A stretch of 64,000 nt of DNA. It comes from Triglochin maritima (taxonomy: Eukaryota > Streptophyta > Magnoliopsida > Alismatales > Juncaginaceae). The DNA is taken from positions 1,054,001-1,118,000 of the forward strand of contig OY821789.1 in assembly GCA_963682175.1 (NCBI GenBank), read 5' to 3'. Shown here in pieces: positions 10,308-23,041 of the stretch. Below the pieces are notes generated by a model. It was not told the DNA's origin and did no database searches. It saw only the letters and a list, made by a program, of their open reading frames with translations. Each line of letters begins with the position of its first letter. Position 1 is the first letter of the stretch. The position numbers and the translations under genes were made by a program.

Positions 10308-10528
10308 TCCTTTCTATGAGCTTTAATGTAATCACCCATTTGTAAAACTCTGTTACACACACACAGATATATATATATATATATATTATATGTTGGTGCA
10401 CATGTGTTCTTGTGTCTTGTCGTAATGTCCTCGAGTCGATCGTATGTTTTAAATTTTAATTTTTTTTCACTGTTTTAGGACGTTACAAGAATGATCATGT
10501 GTTTTACCCAAGCCAAACGAGTACAAAT

Positions 10529-11695
10529 TGTAGGATTGTGTATGGTCGGAAATGTGGGATCGTGTGGGTCTATGGGTCCACTAATCACTTTTAAGCTAAT
10601 CCCTAATTCTCTACTTGATTAAGCAATCAAATGCGCAGCGGAATAAACAAACAAGTAGAGAAAGAAAGATAATGCAAACCACAAAAGACGCGTCGGTTTT
10701 TATAGAGGTTCGGCACCCCACCCGGGTCCTAGTCCTCTCTTGCAAGCTCCGCTCGACTCCACGAGCTCCGCCTACTTCTTCACTAACCACTCCCCGTTCC
10801 GGGCCGGGAGAGAACGCCTTTTACACCACAAGCAACGCGAACAACCCTCGCTTGCTTGAATTCTTCCTCTCACAATCCGAGAGGGACACTTCGGGCTTTC
10901 ACCGAAGTCCTTGCTTCTTTTGACAACACTTGTAACTGAGTGGGATTCACTCTCTAATTGAGCACACTTTGAGTAGGATGAGTAATTGATCAAGTGTGTG
11001 AAGTTTAGGCTTATAGAGTGTAGAAATGGGAGCTTTGAGGATTGAGGTTTCTCTCTAATGAGTTGGGACAATTGGAGTTGGAGAGTTGTGTTAACAACAA
11101 GTCTTGATCCTCTATTTATAAGCTCCTAAAGTATTCTAGCCATTGGGGATAGATTTGATTGGGTTTTGTGCAAGATACACAAAGCAGAAAATCGGGCTGC
11201 AAATCTGTCCAGAACCGGTCGACCGAAACTAGTAAACCGATCGACCGATAAGGTCTAAACGATCGACCGGATGGGTGGTAAAAACCAATATTTGATAAAG
11301 GATCAAATGGTCGACTGGAGGCATTTCGGTCGACCGAAATGACACAGGAATTCATGTTTAGGTTTAGTGAATTCCGGTATAGGTTTGGGTGATCTGAGAT
11401 TTTGTGTGTGACTTTTATAAGAAACCTAGTGTATGTTTAAGTAGTTTTTAACTCTTCTATGCTCAAGTACACATAGTTCCTAAGATTCAAAGTAAATACA
11501 TATTACATGTCTTCAAATGAGCTTTGATTACATGTCTTGACTTGAATCATTTTTTTCTTGAGTCTTGATCACATGTAGATGTTAGCACAAAACAATGTAT
11601 ATGCTCTGCAATATATGTGTTACACTACATTTGATTGTGAGTAAAATTAGGTTGATTAAATCATCAAAACATAGATTAAAGCCAAAACGTCAACA
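10529..11695 (-). mobile_element. Solo LTR, family D, reverse orientation
   Basis: A 1167 bp unit. On the minus strand it runs TGTTGACGTTTTGGC to CAATCCTACA. TSD CAAAT/CGAAT (10524-10528, 11696-11700) has one mismatch. The GTGCCGAACC/GAACCTCTATAAAAACC block is the inverted homologue of 52525-52575 in the LTR at 51142-52683. It holds two exact CGGTCGACCG dyads and several variants (11211-11340). The insertion splits a ~124 bp repeat unit. Confidence 0.78.
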
Positions 11696-11830
11696 CGAAT
11701 CCCCATTGGGATGTCATCGCTTGGCAAATTGGGTGACCATCAGGATATGAATCCTTAAAAGGACATTGGGCAAAATGATCGTCTTTGGTACACAGGCGGG
11801 TACGGATCCCTAAGGGAGGTAGCAGCTTGT

Positions 11831-14632
11831 GCACGATGATTTTTTTTAAATAAAGTAATTACCAACGAATTATAAATTATCTACCTCTTTCAAGTGAATT
11901 AGCAAAAGTAATAACAAATTAAAATATCAACCCTAATTTTTAATTCATCCTAGCATATCTCCACATTTCAAGAGATGGATTTAGTTACACATGATGAAAG
12001 AAAACATAAAAAAGACATGCGAAGAAAATAGAAAAATTATATAGTTAAGAATAAAAATACAAACTAAGTACATGAGTTCTCTCCCCGTAGAAATGAAAAA
12101 TAAACTGAAGGGGAATAACTCCACTGATTAGAGAATATAAGGCTTTATATATAATTATGTATCTCCGAGGTCAGTTGTTTTTCACGCACTTTAGGAGTCC
12201 ATTATGTTCCTAATTTGGAAATATGTAAAATACAAAAGTTGTATATCTGACCATTTTTTGTAACGAGTCTATAATCGTCTTATTTGGATATTGAAGGAGA
12301 ATGTTATACACAAATTATTGATGATTTGTCGATTGTTCAATTTCCAAATACAACCTGGTTTGACACACGTTTTTCATCCTCCTATCATCGGAATTTGGCG
12401 CATTTTAAGAGAAATAATTTTTTGCCTCCATAGAATCTTTAATCACGGGATTTGGATTTCGATAGTAAATGTTATAACATATTTCGTGAAGTGTTGTCAT
12501 GAATCAAATCTTTCCAAATTCATATTGATTGCTTAATCTGAATTTCACACTTCAATTTTGCAACTTTTCTTAACATTTGAAGCACACAACGACACATGAC
12601 TACGTGGAGTGTACATTTTGCAATGACTCAATTTTCTTTTTACATATTTGCATATAAAGTCTTTCGTACTTTGATATTTGTGACAATTTCACGTATTTCC
12701 TTAAAACCTACAAAATCAAACAAACACACCCGACATAGTATTATTCAAATACAAAAATAAGATAATAGTGATGATAAAAATGATAAAATGTGATGCTCAT
12801 TGGATTGGTACTAAATTTGACCCAAATTCCAATTATATATGACATCCGATTTGATCCGGACTATCACGTAAAATTGGGTTTATGAGTTTATTAGGGATAC
12901 AACGTAAAAAATTACAAAAAAATTATGAATGTGTGTTTAAATAATATATTTTTAAAGTTCAGGATAACAAAATATTATAAAACAAAAGTTCAGGGAAGTA
13001 ACTGTTACTTTTTAAAATTTAGAGGTACAAAGTAATGTCAATATATAGTTCAATGAGCAAACTATAATTAACTCTTGATATATCGTCAAACGGAAATCGT
13101 ATGTCAACAAAATTGAAAAGTACGTAGTAAATCCCTCTTCTTGTAATTATACAATAGTATGTGTAAAAACTATAAACAAAGGATGCAATCCATTATCATT
13201 TTATACTTCCACTTTGTAATCAAGAACACTTAAACGCATTATTTAATTGTCACACTGTTTTCATTTTTTATTCCGCAATAAAAATGTTAAATATAGTAAT
13301 TCATCATGTAAAATTCTAACAAGTGATGACATGCAAAACCTTCGTACGGTTTAACAACAGCGTCATACATATATATTTTAAAAATTATCAATTGACTAAC
13401 ATGTCAGAAATAAAACAATCGAGCCAGGAGTTTAATTTACAAATCATGAGGATATACATGTGAAGAACAACTATATTATTAGTTTTTTTTTTTTTTGAAA
13501 ATGTTACGTGTATATTTGTATTTGTGGTATATTAAACTTCTCTTTTGCCAAATGAGCGGTGAAACCAAGTTTTTTTAATGTATTATTATGTTGGAACAAT
13601 CTCATAGTTTACCAAAACTCTTACAAATTATGCTGTTTGTACGCAATTAACAGGGTAGTTGGAGAGAAATCTAAAATCCACCATCCAATATAATTGGACG
13701 GTTGTGATATGTCCAATTGGACCTCTCCAACTCTCCCCGGATCGGAGAGGGTGTGGGGGCGAATTTCTATTAATTACAGATATTGTTGTTGTCTTTTATA
13801 GCTGGTATCTAAGATCCGTTCAATTATTGGACTTGGGTAGATGGTGAGGCAGAAGACAATTATTGCACTATTATTTCTACTTGAATATGTTTGAAACAAT
13901 TAGGTTTCTCAGTGGCCCAACATGGATGCTCCACTGCTGACGGGTTATAACTTCATGAAACACGACATTATAAATAAATAAATAAAATTCGTGCAACACG
14001 ACGTGGAAATTCAAGTTGGCTAGTTGTTGACATGTGAATCATTTAAGACTAATGTCGACGTGAATCAAAGGAGTTTTTTAGCAAAATAAAAAATAAAAAA
14101 AATCTCCCGTCTACTACGGTAACCTACTACAATATACATTATTACGTGCTCCAGAGTTTGTGTGTCACATCGAAAGTTGATCATGCCGACATATTTGTTT
14201 CAAATCGAACTTCGGTAAATTTGAGTCGTTCAAATATTGATTTTTTTATATCAACAGTGAAATTAACTTTGATTGACTTAAAATTTAATATGTTATAGTT
14301 TAACAGATAACAATACATGTGATTGAGTTTGATTTTGAAAAATCAACTTTAAAATCATCGAAAATGAAGTGTCACAATCGTCTTGATTATAATGTTCTTC
14401 GTAGGTCTCTCGTAGCAACATTAAACCCATATAGAAAAGGCGACCCATTTAAAAAAATGATAATGACGTGTGTAGTAATCATTTAGAAAATTAAGATCAT
14501 AATCAAATTGAGTCCTTCTTTCTTTAAAAAGAATGATTCCAACGTGTTATCCGTCATTTTTGTTTTCAACGACTCGTTATATATCACCTTGAAAGAAAAT
14601 GCAACAAAGAAATGCTAATGTAGGGGGATCCA
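11831..14632. other. AT-rich intergenic stretch, no gene recognised
   Basis: Short open frames lack domains. Between 13655 and 13760 a GC-richer block (ATCCACCATCCAATATAATT, then ACTCTCCCCGGATCGGAGAG) has local dyad symmetry and may be an old MITE fragment, but I could not find its ends. Confidence 0.5.
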
Positions 14633-15160
14633 TAATGTCATCAATCATTAACGGACGTCCATAGAGGGGGCGTCTGTCTAAGACGCCTCCCCTATGGGGG
14701 AGGAGACTCCGGCAGACACCCGCTAATTTTTATTATTATTAAAAAGATAAATATTCAGATGACCAGGTAGACGTTGGTAAACCGACCCAAGGATTCCAGG
14801 AAGATCAAAAACTTACTGTCTCTACGATCGCGGTGCACCGATAGAAACTCGGTCATCCGCATGGAACATGTTCGGTAGACCGAAATGCAAACGACCGACC
14901 ATCCGACAAGTCGGCCCCCTCCACGGGTGAGGCGTCTGGGTAAAACGTCCGCCCCTTGGGGGTTGGCGTCTTGCTATGACGCCTCTCCCATATGGGTGTT
15001 TTACCCAGACGTCTGACCCGATTTTATTTTTTTACTGGACTTATTTCACCGATTCCAGACGATTCGCCATACATTTTTATGGTGTTTGTACTGGTAAAAT
15101 AAGAAAAACGTAAACAGAAACTTTATTTTAAGAGACGGGACAAAATGAGTACGAAGAAAC
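14633..15160 (+). mobile_element. Decayed family B (GC-dyad MULE) fragment
   Basis: Contains GGGGGCGTCTGTCTAAGACGCC and related dyads, the CAGATGACC segment, CGGTGCACCGA and CGGTAGACCGA dyads, and a degenerate version of the block ending GAGACGGGACAAAATG that is seen intact near 63930. Termini and target duplication were not found. Confidence 0.62.
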
Positions 15161-16499
15161 ACTCCCCGTAATCAAACACCATCCATATCTTGAAAATAAT
15201 AATAATATTATTATTACTACTAGAGTTTATCAATGTATATAAACATGTAAGCATGTGCTTGTATTTATATATGGCCGTGCATTTAGACATGTGCATGAAT
15301 ATTGTAATTAACAACCCATGACATGGACGGCAATTAAAGTTAAAAAAATGGTTTTTACGGATCTGTTAATCTTTTACAAATGTTGACATCGAGGTAAAAG
15401 TAGAGTTAATTTTTATTATTATAAGAAAGTAGAGTTAAATGATATAAGATGGATGAATTTATGTCATTTGAACTCGAATTCCAAATGATCCTGTATAATG
15501 GTGACTCGCAACCTAACTTCCTATTTCATTTTAAAATATCTCGGTACAAACAATTACATCCGAAATAAATGAAAGATAAGAAACCCCACGTCAATTGATC
15601 TGGGAATTTCAATATGAATAATTGAAAGTTATTTTTTGGTTGGGTTTAAAAAATTGCGTTTGGGTTAAACAATAAATAACACACACTCACACATGTTTTT
15701 TTTCTACACAATTTCGCATGTAAAATTGACGCTCCCACACTCTTCCTACCGCCACCGTGTTTGCCCCCAAAACATGTTTGGGATCATGCGGTGGCATTTA
15801 GACAATTGAAAATAATCCACACCGCAACCGCAACCGCTCACCAGTACCGTAGATCCCAAACATACCCCAAGCTGACATTTAAGCGTCTGCCTCGAATGTG
15901 GTATTATTCAAGACTCAACAACTACTTTTTTCCCAATTAATTCGTACTGATCGACGGCTACACATCGATTAGATGTGGACTTCGAGCAAGAACCATTATG
16001 AGGACATTTCTTGTCACTTTGTGTTAGTTAACAAACCGTAGTTGTAAGTGGCCCCAACATTAACTTCGACAACTAGCATGAACATTTAAGCAACCACCAT
16101 TTTGAAGCTTATTAATAGAGAATATTGTGTGCTCACAAAACCACATTGTGAATTTCGAGATGAGTAACTACCTAAATGGGGATAGCTCAATTGTGATATT
16201 CCTTATCTTGTGATAATCAAGACAATGTATCCAACCTTAAGAGTCTCATTTATATGTTTGGGTTGTTGGTATTTAAAAATGCAATGAAGTAGTAGAGTAG
16301 TTAAAAAAAACCTTAAAAACGTTGATTGATAGTTTATTTCTTTTAGATGACGTCTGGAAGTCATGTTAAAAAAATCTCTTATCTCAATATTCGATTTTTC
16401 AACGAGTGCCCTTCGAGAGTGAAGATATAAATATAATAGTTTGTATAATTTTATATGGACTCGTGATGTTAAAGTTTAGTTGGGTAGATACAATAGTAT
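15161..16499. other. AT-rich intergenic stretch, no gene recognised
   Basis: No open frame with a known domain, no RNA gene signature and no recognisable transposon ends. Confidence 0.45.
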
Positions 16500-16710
16500 T
16501 TGTTGGACATTGTTGTGGACTGAAGTCATATGGGCCTTTAGCCCAGATTTCTTGCAGGTGGGTTTCATTACGATTTACGGCCCAGCACCTTTGGAGATGG
16601 GCTACCATCACAACCCAGTACCTTCGGCAGATGGGCTAATAGTTCGGCCCAGTACGACCCACCACCTATAAAAGCAACCACCAACTACACGACTTGTTGA
16701 GTTGAGTCAG
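16500..16710 (+). promoter_or_regulatory. Possible orphan promoter: site-II cluster plus TATA box
   Basis: Six TGGGCC/TGGGCT or reverse-complement GGCCCA/AGCCCA motifs lie between 16530 and 16655, followed by CCTATAAAAGC (TATA at 16667-16673). Site II (TGGGCY) elements are TCP-bound motifs of plant housekeeping and ribosomal promoters. No gene could be recognised downstream, so this may drive a non-coding RNA, belong to a decayed element, or be chance. Confidence 0.35.
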
Positions 16711-17018
16711 TTATGCCCAGTGTGGTTTAAAACCACTATAGTTTATAGTTATCTATTAGACTACTAGTGGTTTTTAATTGACCACGAATAAATAACTGGA
16801 GGGCTAGCTTAATAGGAAATCGACACACTATAGCGCCCTTGGACAAGGCCGAGAAAGTCTTAACTGGGCCTTTTGAAAGAAGATATAGTAATTCACCGAA
16901 ACTGGGCAGGCCCCAGAAAGTCTTAACAGGACCCGCCTCGGACAAGGCCGAAAAATTCTTAACTGGGGCTTCGAAAAAGATAGTACGTGACTTGACAAGT
17001 TTTCCTGCGTAGAGAATC

Positions 17019-17062
<44 letters not shown>

Positions 17063-17660
17063 TTGATGAACTTTAAATGAAACGATTTTAAAGTCCTGCT
17101 CATTGTAGGGAGTTTGAGTCTTCCCGAAAACGTCGTAGTTGATATGAGATGAGTGTCGAACTCCTAACTTGTTTGGAAGTACGACATTCGAAGTCCTATG
17201 TCACGTTAGAGGTTACGATTCTGCATGCATAAATGTATATTGACGAGTGTTGGTGATGTGAATTATTCAAAGAGTACTAATGAAACAATTCCAAAGACCT
17301 TGTTATGCCAACATTATCCCCATATGAACATGTTTAGATGAATAGAACAAAATCAAAAATCCAAATTCACCAAACCGAGCCACTGCGTAACATATATAAC
17401 CATAATCGATCTGTATCTGTTCGACCATGATGGATTGGTTTGTCCTACCGCAACAACCACCTTTTCATATGTCTCGTTTCCTATGATGCAAAAGGAGCAC
17501 AGGAGTAGGAATCAAGCAATGCAATATTGCATGGAAACCATGCTGATTTCATCACTGCCACCCAGCACGTGGGCGAAGGATCAACATGCATGTTCTATGC
17601 TCTTCCAAAGAAGTTACAATTACACATTTGATGGTGTTCTATACTTTTTTCATCCACATC
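16711..17660. other. Intergenic stretch with duplicated ~70 bp segment and (ATT)n
   Basis: GGACAAGGCCGAGAAAGTCTTAACTGGG and close variants recur three times between 16845 and 16970. An (ATT)n run follows at about 17020-17062. No gene recognised. Confidence 0.5.
17020..17062. repeat. (ATT)n microsatellite
   Basis: About 14 tandem trinucleotides. Confidence 0.95.
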
Positions 17661-18280
17661 ACCCACGAACTATTGATTTTCGGTCGACCGGAACTTAAGT
17701 GTTTGGTCGACCGAGTATGCATTCGAGCAAACAGGAAAAGTTCTTGTCCATTTTCGGTCGACCGGTACTTAAGTTTCGGTCGACCGAGAAAACTTGGTTT
17801 GCGTTACGGTTAGAAGATCGGTCGACCGAAGCACCCGTTCGGTCGACCGTTTGACCTAGTCCTGCCCACGATTTGCACATTTCTCCACGCGATTTTGGTG
17901 CAACTTATACTTATTTTGGCCCAACTATATAAAGACAATTTCGTCCCCCTTTGTTACAGAGAATAATTAGATTAATTGTTATTGTCTACTTTGCATTCTT
18001 GAGAGAAAAGAGAGAGAACATCATTGTTGATTCGATGGGAGCAAATTTAGCCGGGTATTCTTCCCAGTTGTTCGTGTTTCCTGTAAGCATCTCCTTGTAA
18101 TATGTTTCTCTATAGTAGATTTGGAGTTGTGTCGTCTGTGGTTTTCCCGCATTGGGTTTTCACATTAAATCTTGCGTGTTTTGCGTTGTTTGATGTTTTG
18201 GATTTGCAACGCAATTGTGGTTTTTTTTCTCCATTGGATTCCGCTGCGTACTTGGAATTAGTTTTAATTCCTAGCATTAT
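17661..18280 (+). mobile_element. LTR-like fragment with CGGTCGACCG dyads
   Basis: Five exact CGGTCGACCG dyads at 17681-17849, then a T-rich leader with CCCGCATTGGG and CCGCTGCGTACTTGGAATTA, phrasing typical of the 3' part of Copia-type LTRs. Ends, TSD and a primer-binding site were not found, so assignment to a family is tentative. Confidence 0.45.
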
Positions 18281-18889
18281 ATTTTTAAGATTTATAAATA
18301 GACACTCGTATTGTTATATAAATTTTATAATTTTAAAATTCCGAATAACATATGGTTAATTCAAATGAACAACTACTTGATTTTATGTAATCGTTATTAT
18401 AATGTTTATAAGTTTGGTTATTCTTTTGGGATCCTATGTTGGTCTAACAATTATTTTTGAAAAATGAAAAATGAAAAAAAAGTATGAATAATTCATGCAT
18501 AAAAGAGATAAATGATGATATTTTTATTTATTTATTTGTAAAATGTAAGAATTGAGTTGGATGAAAGATAACATTTGATTTAATTGCATGATTTTTTTAT
18601 AAAGATCGTGGTTAAGATTTAAGAACATGAAAGAAGAAAAAAGATTGTGGAAAAATACTCTAAAGTGAAATAACTGATGAGGAAGAGGAAAAAAACTGCA
18701 GATGCCCTTACATACCGTCACATTGATCAAATATCTTTTTGGGATCCTTGTTGCCTTGCCACCCAACTACATCACCAACCTCACATGTATCAACTCGGCC
18801 CATATGGTATGGAGCAGTACATGGTGGGTCAAATGCAAACATCACGTACGACGCCTAATGAAGATTGGCCGCATTACATAACTTAAGTA

Positions 18890-19035
18890 TAGTTTAGTTG
18901 GTATTTTTTGAGATCTATACGTAATATTATTGACATTACGAAAGTTCGATTCTCATTACTTATTCTGCGTTACACCAAAGTCTAAACGATAAGAATGAGG
19001 GCATGGATTGTGTATAAGACTAACAAAAAAAAACA
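18890..19035 (+). mobile_element. Possible decayed tRNA-derived SINE
   Basis: TAGTTTAGTTGGTA resembles a Pol III A box, and AAAGTTCGATTCTC about 55 bp later resembles a B box. The stretch ends in an A-rich tail at about 19025-19034. No clear target duplication. Confidence 0.35.
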
Positions 19036-19104
19036 TGCACGGTTTCCGCCACGTTGGTATTATAAGACTCTGGTTTAATGGGTGAAAGCGTTGGAATCAG
19101 AAGA

Positions 19105-21440
19105 CCATGTTTAACCATACTCGGGCTACCCCGGACAACCTGCTCCCTCTCTCCGCCACGTCAGCTCACCCCACCGATTCAAAAAAACCCTTAAGGGCAC
19201 CCTTAACGAGGCACCCTCGCCTGAGGGCTTGGGTTGTCCTTCCTCGTCAGAGAGTGAAGCATGTTCAACTTAGTTTTTTTTAAATGACTCTGGAAATTCC
19301 TTTCCGCTAACTCCTTCTGCTTGGAGAAATCATCTTCTCTGTCTTGGGCGGTGTATCGAAGCTGCTGTGCAAGTTCTCTAACATCGGTGTCGCCTTGGGG
19401 CGTAATGCACTCTTAGCATTTTTCTTGGCATTCTTCACACCTTCTGGGCGTGTAGACGACCCCAGCGTCAGCTCTTCTGCATCCGAGGGTGATTGCGTCC
19501 TGGAGCCATCCGTGCTCTTTCTTTTCCCAAGGCTTCCTGACTGGGAACTATTTTTATCGTGCAACTCCGGGAACTCCCAGTAAACAGGCACGACATTAGC
19601 TCCGGATATCACACTCTCATTTTGGGTACCTACGCAACATGACCCAAGCATCAAAATAAAGAAATTCAAGTCCATGAGTTCGCTCGTAGATCACGTGCGC
19701 TTCCGGACAACATCATCGTCATTCTGCCCGCTCCTTTTCCGTCGGAACGCCTGATCGAAGCACCCGACCTACTTGTTCACAGCAGGTGCAATTCTCCTCC
19801 ACCGTCCTTTTAAGGACTCTGCAATCCTATAGGGAAGGTTTGTGCCTTCCACGGAGATGTCGTGCACACGTTTCACTCTAGCTCACAATGAAGTAGACTT
19901 CTGGTTTGTCCATGTCACCGCATCGCAACTGATTTCCATATATGCAGAAACATGTCTCTCATTCTCAGCTATGATCCACATCTTCGGATTGGCTTTGGCA
20001 GTTTGGACTTGCTTGCGGTGGCGGCGCTGTGGAGGTGGGGATGGTGGTGTGTCGTGGTGGAGACTCATCATCGTCGTGACCATCTTCTTCAGTGTCCGTC
20101 ATACTCTGACTACTTTGTTGAGACATGTGTCGGCCAAACATCTGAAATTGCGGTTGATTATGTGGGAATGATGGTGCATATTGAGAGAATTGTGGGAATG
20201 GTGAGTTTTGATCCGGTGGTGGGAATGGTGGTGCGTAGTGAGAGAAGTCTGGTTGTTGGAATGATTGTTGGTAAAATGGACGTGAGGGGTATTCTTGTGG
20301 ATAACGTGGACGCAGATTTGATTGTGGACGAGGGGGGAACGGTTGTAATCTGGAGAAGACATTTCAACGTTGTGTTTTGTGGAAGATATATGAGATGTAA
20401 GTTGTGTTTTGTGTAAGGTATATATAGAGAAAAATTAGAATTTATGCAGTCGCGCGGATTACTTTTCATGCACACGTATAGTGTATATTCACTTGGACAA
20501 TTTTTTTTTCCACGTGTATACTGTGCAATCATGTTGATTACTTTTCACACATGCGTACACTGTACATTCACGCGTATATTGTGCATTTACGCTCGTTTCA
20601 AATTTCAAATATTCAAATTTTTGTGGTTTAATAGTTATTAATATTATTAATGAATAATAATTATTGTTAATTAATTAATATTAATAATAATTGTTGTTAA
20701 TTAATTAATATTAATAATAATTATATCGTGAATTAGAATTTTATTAGAATTAGAATTATATACAATGTGATTTGTTAAATGTTGTGTGAGAATTAAAGTT
20801 GTTTAATTAAGAAATGACGTGGAGGAAAGAGAGTGTGGGGGTGGGTAGGGTAGCCCAGACATGGGTAAGGGGGTTTTGGGGGTGGGTCGAGTGAGCTGAC
20901 GTGACAGAGAAAGAAGCTGACGTGGCAGAAAGAGAATGCAGGGTTATGGTAGAGAGAGTGGCAGAGAAAGAAGCTGACGTGACAGAGAAGCAGAGAAAGA
21001 AGCCCGAGGTAGCTGGACGTTGTTAATTGTGCTCTAACCATGCCCGGGCTACCCCACCCACCCTACACTCTCCTTTCTCCACGTCATTTATTAATTAAAC
21101 AATTTTAATTCTTACACCACATTTTAACAAATTACATTTTATTAATTGAAATTACTACATTATTAATTAATACACAATACATTATCAATTAACCCTAATC
21201 ATATTTTAGACCATGGGTTAACCATTTTAGACCATACTATTAAACTAAATCGACAGGGTGTTCGGGGGCCTTGCTCCCCAGTGAGCGAGCGACATTCAAC
21301 CGCAATAATAAAAATTTATCACCCCACATTACTAAAAAATACCCAATACGTTATCAATTAACTCTAATAACAAAACATCCACTAAAATATAAAAAAAACA
21401 AAAAAAAAAATCGACGAACGGGTGGACGCCGTTAACCATG
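19105..21440. mobile_element. Decayed PIF/Harbinger-like transposon region
   Basis: Contains a broken reverse-strand ORF1/MYB-like gene (19307-20400), several copies of an ACCATGCCCGGGCTACCCC-type motif (19112, 21037, inverse near 20850) and a terminal-type TTAACCATGCTCT at about 21432. A ~105 bp inverted repeat (20769-20870 with 21033-21135) encloses three GCTGACGTGRCAGA units. Exact boundaries and the expected TTA/TAA target duplication were not resolved. No transposase gene is visible. Confidence 0.5.
19307..20400 (-). pseudogene. Broken NAM-associated/MYB-like (Harbinger ORF1-type) gene
   Basis: On the minus strand, pieces in different frames read in order as this plant family. They are a Pro/Gln-rich N-terminus (PFYQQSFQQPDFSHYAPPFP, FGRHMSQQSSQSM), then the core AENERHVSAYMEISCDAVTW with TNQKST, then LKGRWRRIAPAVNK, SGQNDDDVV, and the C-terminal TRPEGVKNAKKNAKS characteristic of NAM-associated proteins annotated 'glutathione S-transferase T3-like'. 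At least two frameshifts and in-frame stops (after NQKSTSL and after APAVNK) break it. The family is related to MYB-like ORF1 proteins of PIF/Harbinger transposons. Confidence 0.68.
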
Positions 21441-23041
21441 CTCTTTGAAACAACAACGTCGTCATTCCACAAGAGCCCAAGTTTCCAAACCTCTTGTGGC
21501 CGTGGGAGGGTAATATTTACAGGAAACAAGTGAGTCCTGGTTGTTGGTAGACGAGACGGAGTTGGTAGAAACAAAAACAAACAAATAAACAATGGTGCAA
21601 CGGAGAGGTGCAGTGGTGGTGATAATGAGAGAGAATCTCTAATCCTTCGACGTGAAGTACACCTTTTCCCTATATTATACACGGCAGAAACGAAACCTCG
21701 GGAGAAAAATTGATCTTCAATCTGGGTGCACTAAGAGGTTTGTTTTGAAATAAAATAAATATTTATTACTTGCGTAAAAAGATATCAATAACTGATTTTT
21801 ATATTTACTTGGGTACGCTTTACATCTTTGTTTTTTATATTTACTTGAGTACGTTTTACGTGTTGCGTTTTTACTTGGGTACGCATTTCCCATAACGGGG
21901 TTCACTCTGTCAAACCTCCATAACCTCCCGTCAGACTCTACAATTCCCAAGTAATTAATTTACATATGTGTTTTCCATATTTACTTGAGTATGTCTTACA
22001 TGTTGTGTTTTTACTTGGGTACGCATCTCCGTCAATCCTAAACTTTAACATTTGGTGTGTGTCACCTAATTTTAATTGAGGTTAGTGTATTAAGTGAATG
22101 TATTGATTGAATGTGATTGTCACTTTAAATGATGTGAATGTAATGATCTGGGATTGATTTGTGTTTCTATGACTATGATGTTTAGATGTTAGATTGATTT
22201 ATGCTTACATCTCAGATTGATTTGTACTTAGATCTATGTATTTCTCATGTTGAAGTTTAGGGTTAAAAAATATATATAGAAAATGTTAGATCATTACATA
22301 CATTTCTCAAATTGATACAACATGTAAAAACATATGTATTTATTTGATCGATTTGTTTAGGACTTAAAAACATATTTTATAAATATCTAAAACAGTTATC
22401 AAAATTACGAGGTGAATGGCAGAAGGGACGCGACCACGTTTCCCCTCCAACTATCGCGAACTTGGGGTCTCTTCTTCGAGTCAATTTTTAGCATGAGATC
22501 GAGCAAATGAACGTAAGACTCCATCTCCGTCGTTCTTTCCCATCACTACTTTGTCCGCACATTTCCCATCACATTGCTTAAATATTTCCATTGATAGACG
22601 TGAATCGATTTGATGAATTGCTTCGATGTTAGCCAATTTGTTCCCACTTCTAGACACCACAACGCCAGTGCACCAATGAACCCACCATTCACTCCCACTT
22701 CCCCATGAATTTTCTATTACCATTTGCCTGTGGATTTGTTTGTTTGAAATTGTATTTATGATGGCAACAAATTTGAATCATAAATGTTTGACCAACATAT
22801 CACTGGCAATGAACCAAACCAACAACAAGAAAAGTTCATCTCGGCATCGATCAGATAAACCGGAGGCAATTAAGATCCAACAACATGTGATGTCCTGTTT
22901 TCGTCTTAAAACTTGCCTAGTTCGTAACAATGTTATTATAGACAACATTCAATTGCAAAGCATTGCCCCTTTCTTTAAATTCTTAATTTGTAAATGGGCG
23001 AAATTTATTCATTTATATTTCCATTTTAAACTTGTCATGGG
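21441..23041. other. Intergenic stretch, no gene recognised
   Basis: A ~75-100 bp motif around TATTTACTTGRGTACG recurs at about 21800, 21840, 21870, 21980 and 22010. Open frames on both strands (including one of 116 codons at 21332-21682, minus) have no recognisable domain. Confidence 0.45.

Larger units (their letters stand above)
8716..10487 (+). mobile_element. Solo LTR, family A, decayed copy
   Basis: A 1772 bp unit, TGTTATATCC to GACGTTACA, flanked by a perfect TSD AGAAT (8711-8715, 10488-10492). It is homologous end to end with the family A LTR at 5890-8175. The dyad array (about 9240-9780) is largely decayed: mostly C-to-T and G-to-A variants of CGGTCGACCG and one exact copy near 9523, as expected for an older, methylated insertion. 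It contains a long (AT)n run and its own minisatellite at 9880-10065. Confidence 0.86.
8568..11830 (+). repeat. ~124 bp tandem units interrupted by two LTR insertions
   Basis: Units containing GCCAAGCCAAACGAG, GAATCCCCAAGGGAGG, TTGGCAAAATGGGGTGAC and ATCCTTAAAAAGA recur at about 8568-8715, 10488-10528 plus 11696-11780, and 11780-11830 (partial). With the LTRs at 8716-10487 and 10529-11695 removed, the pieces join into consecutive units. Function unknown. Confidence 0.7.
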
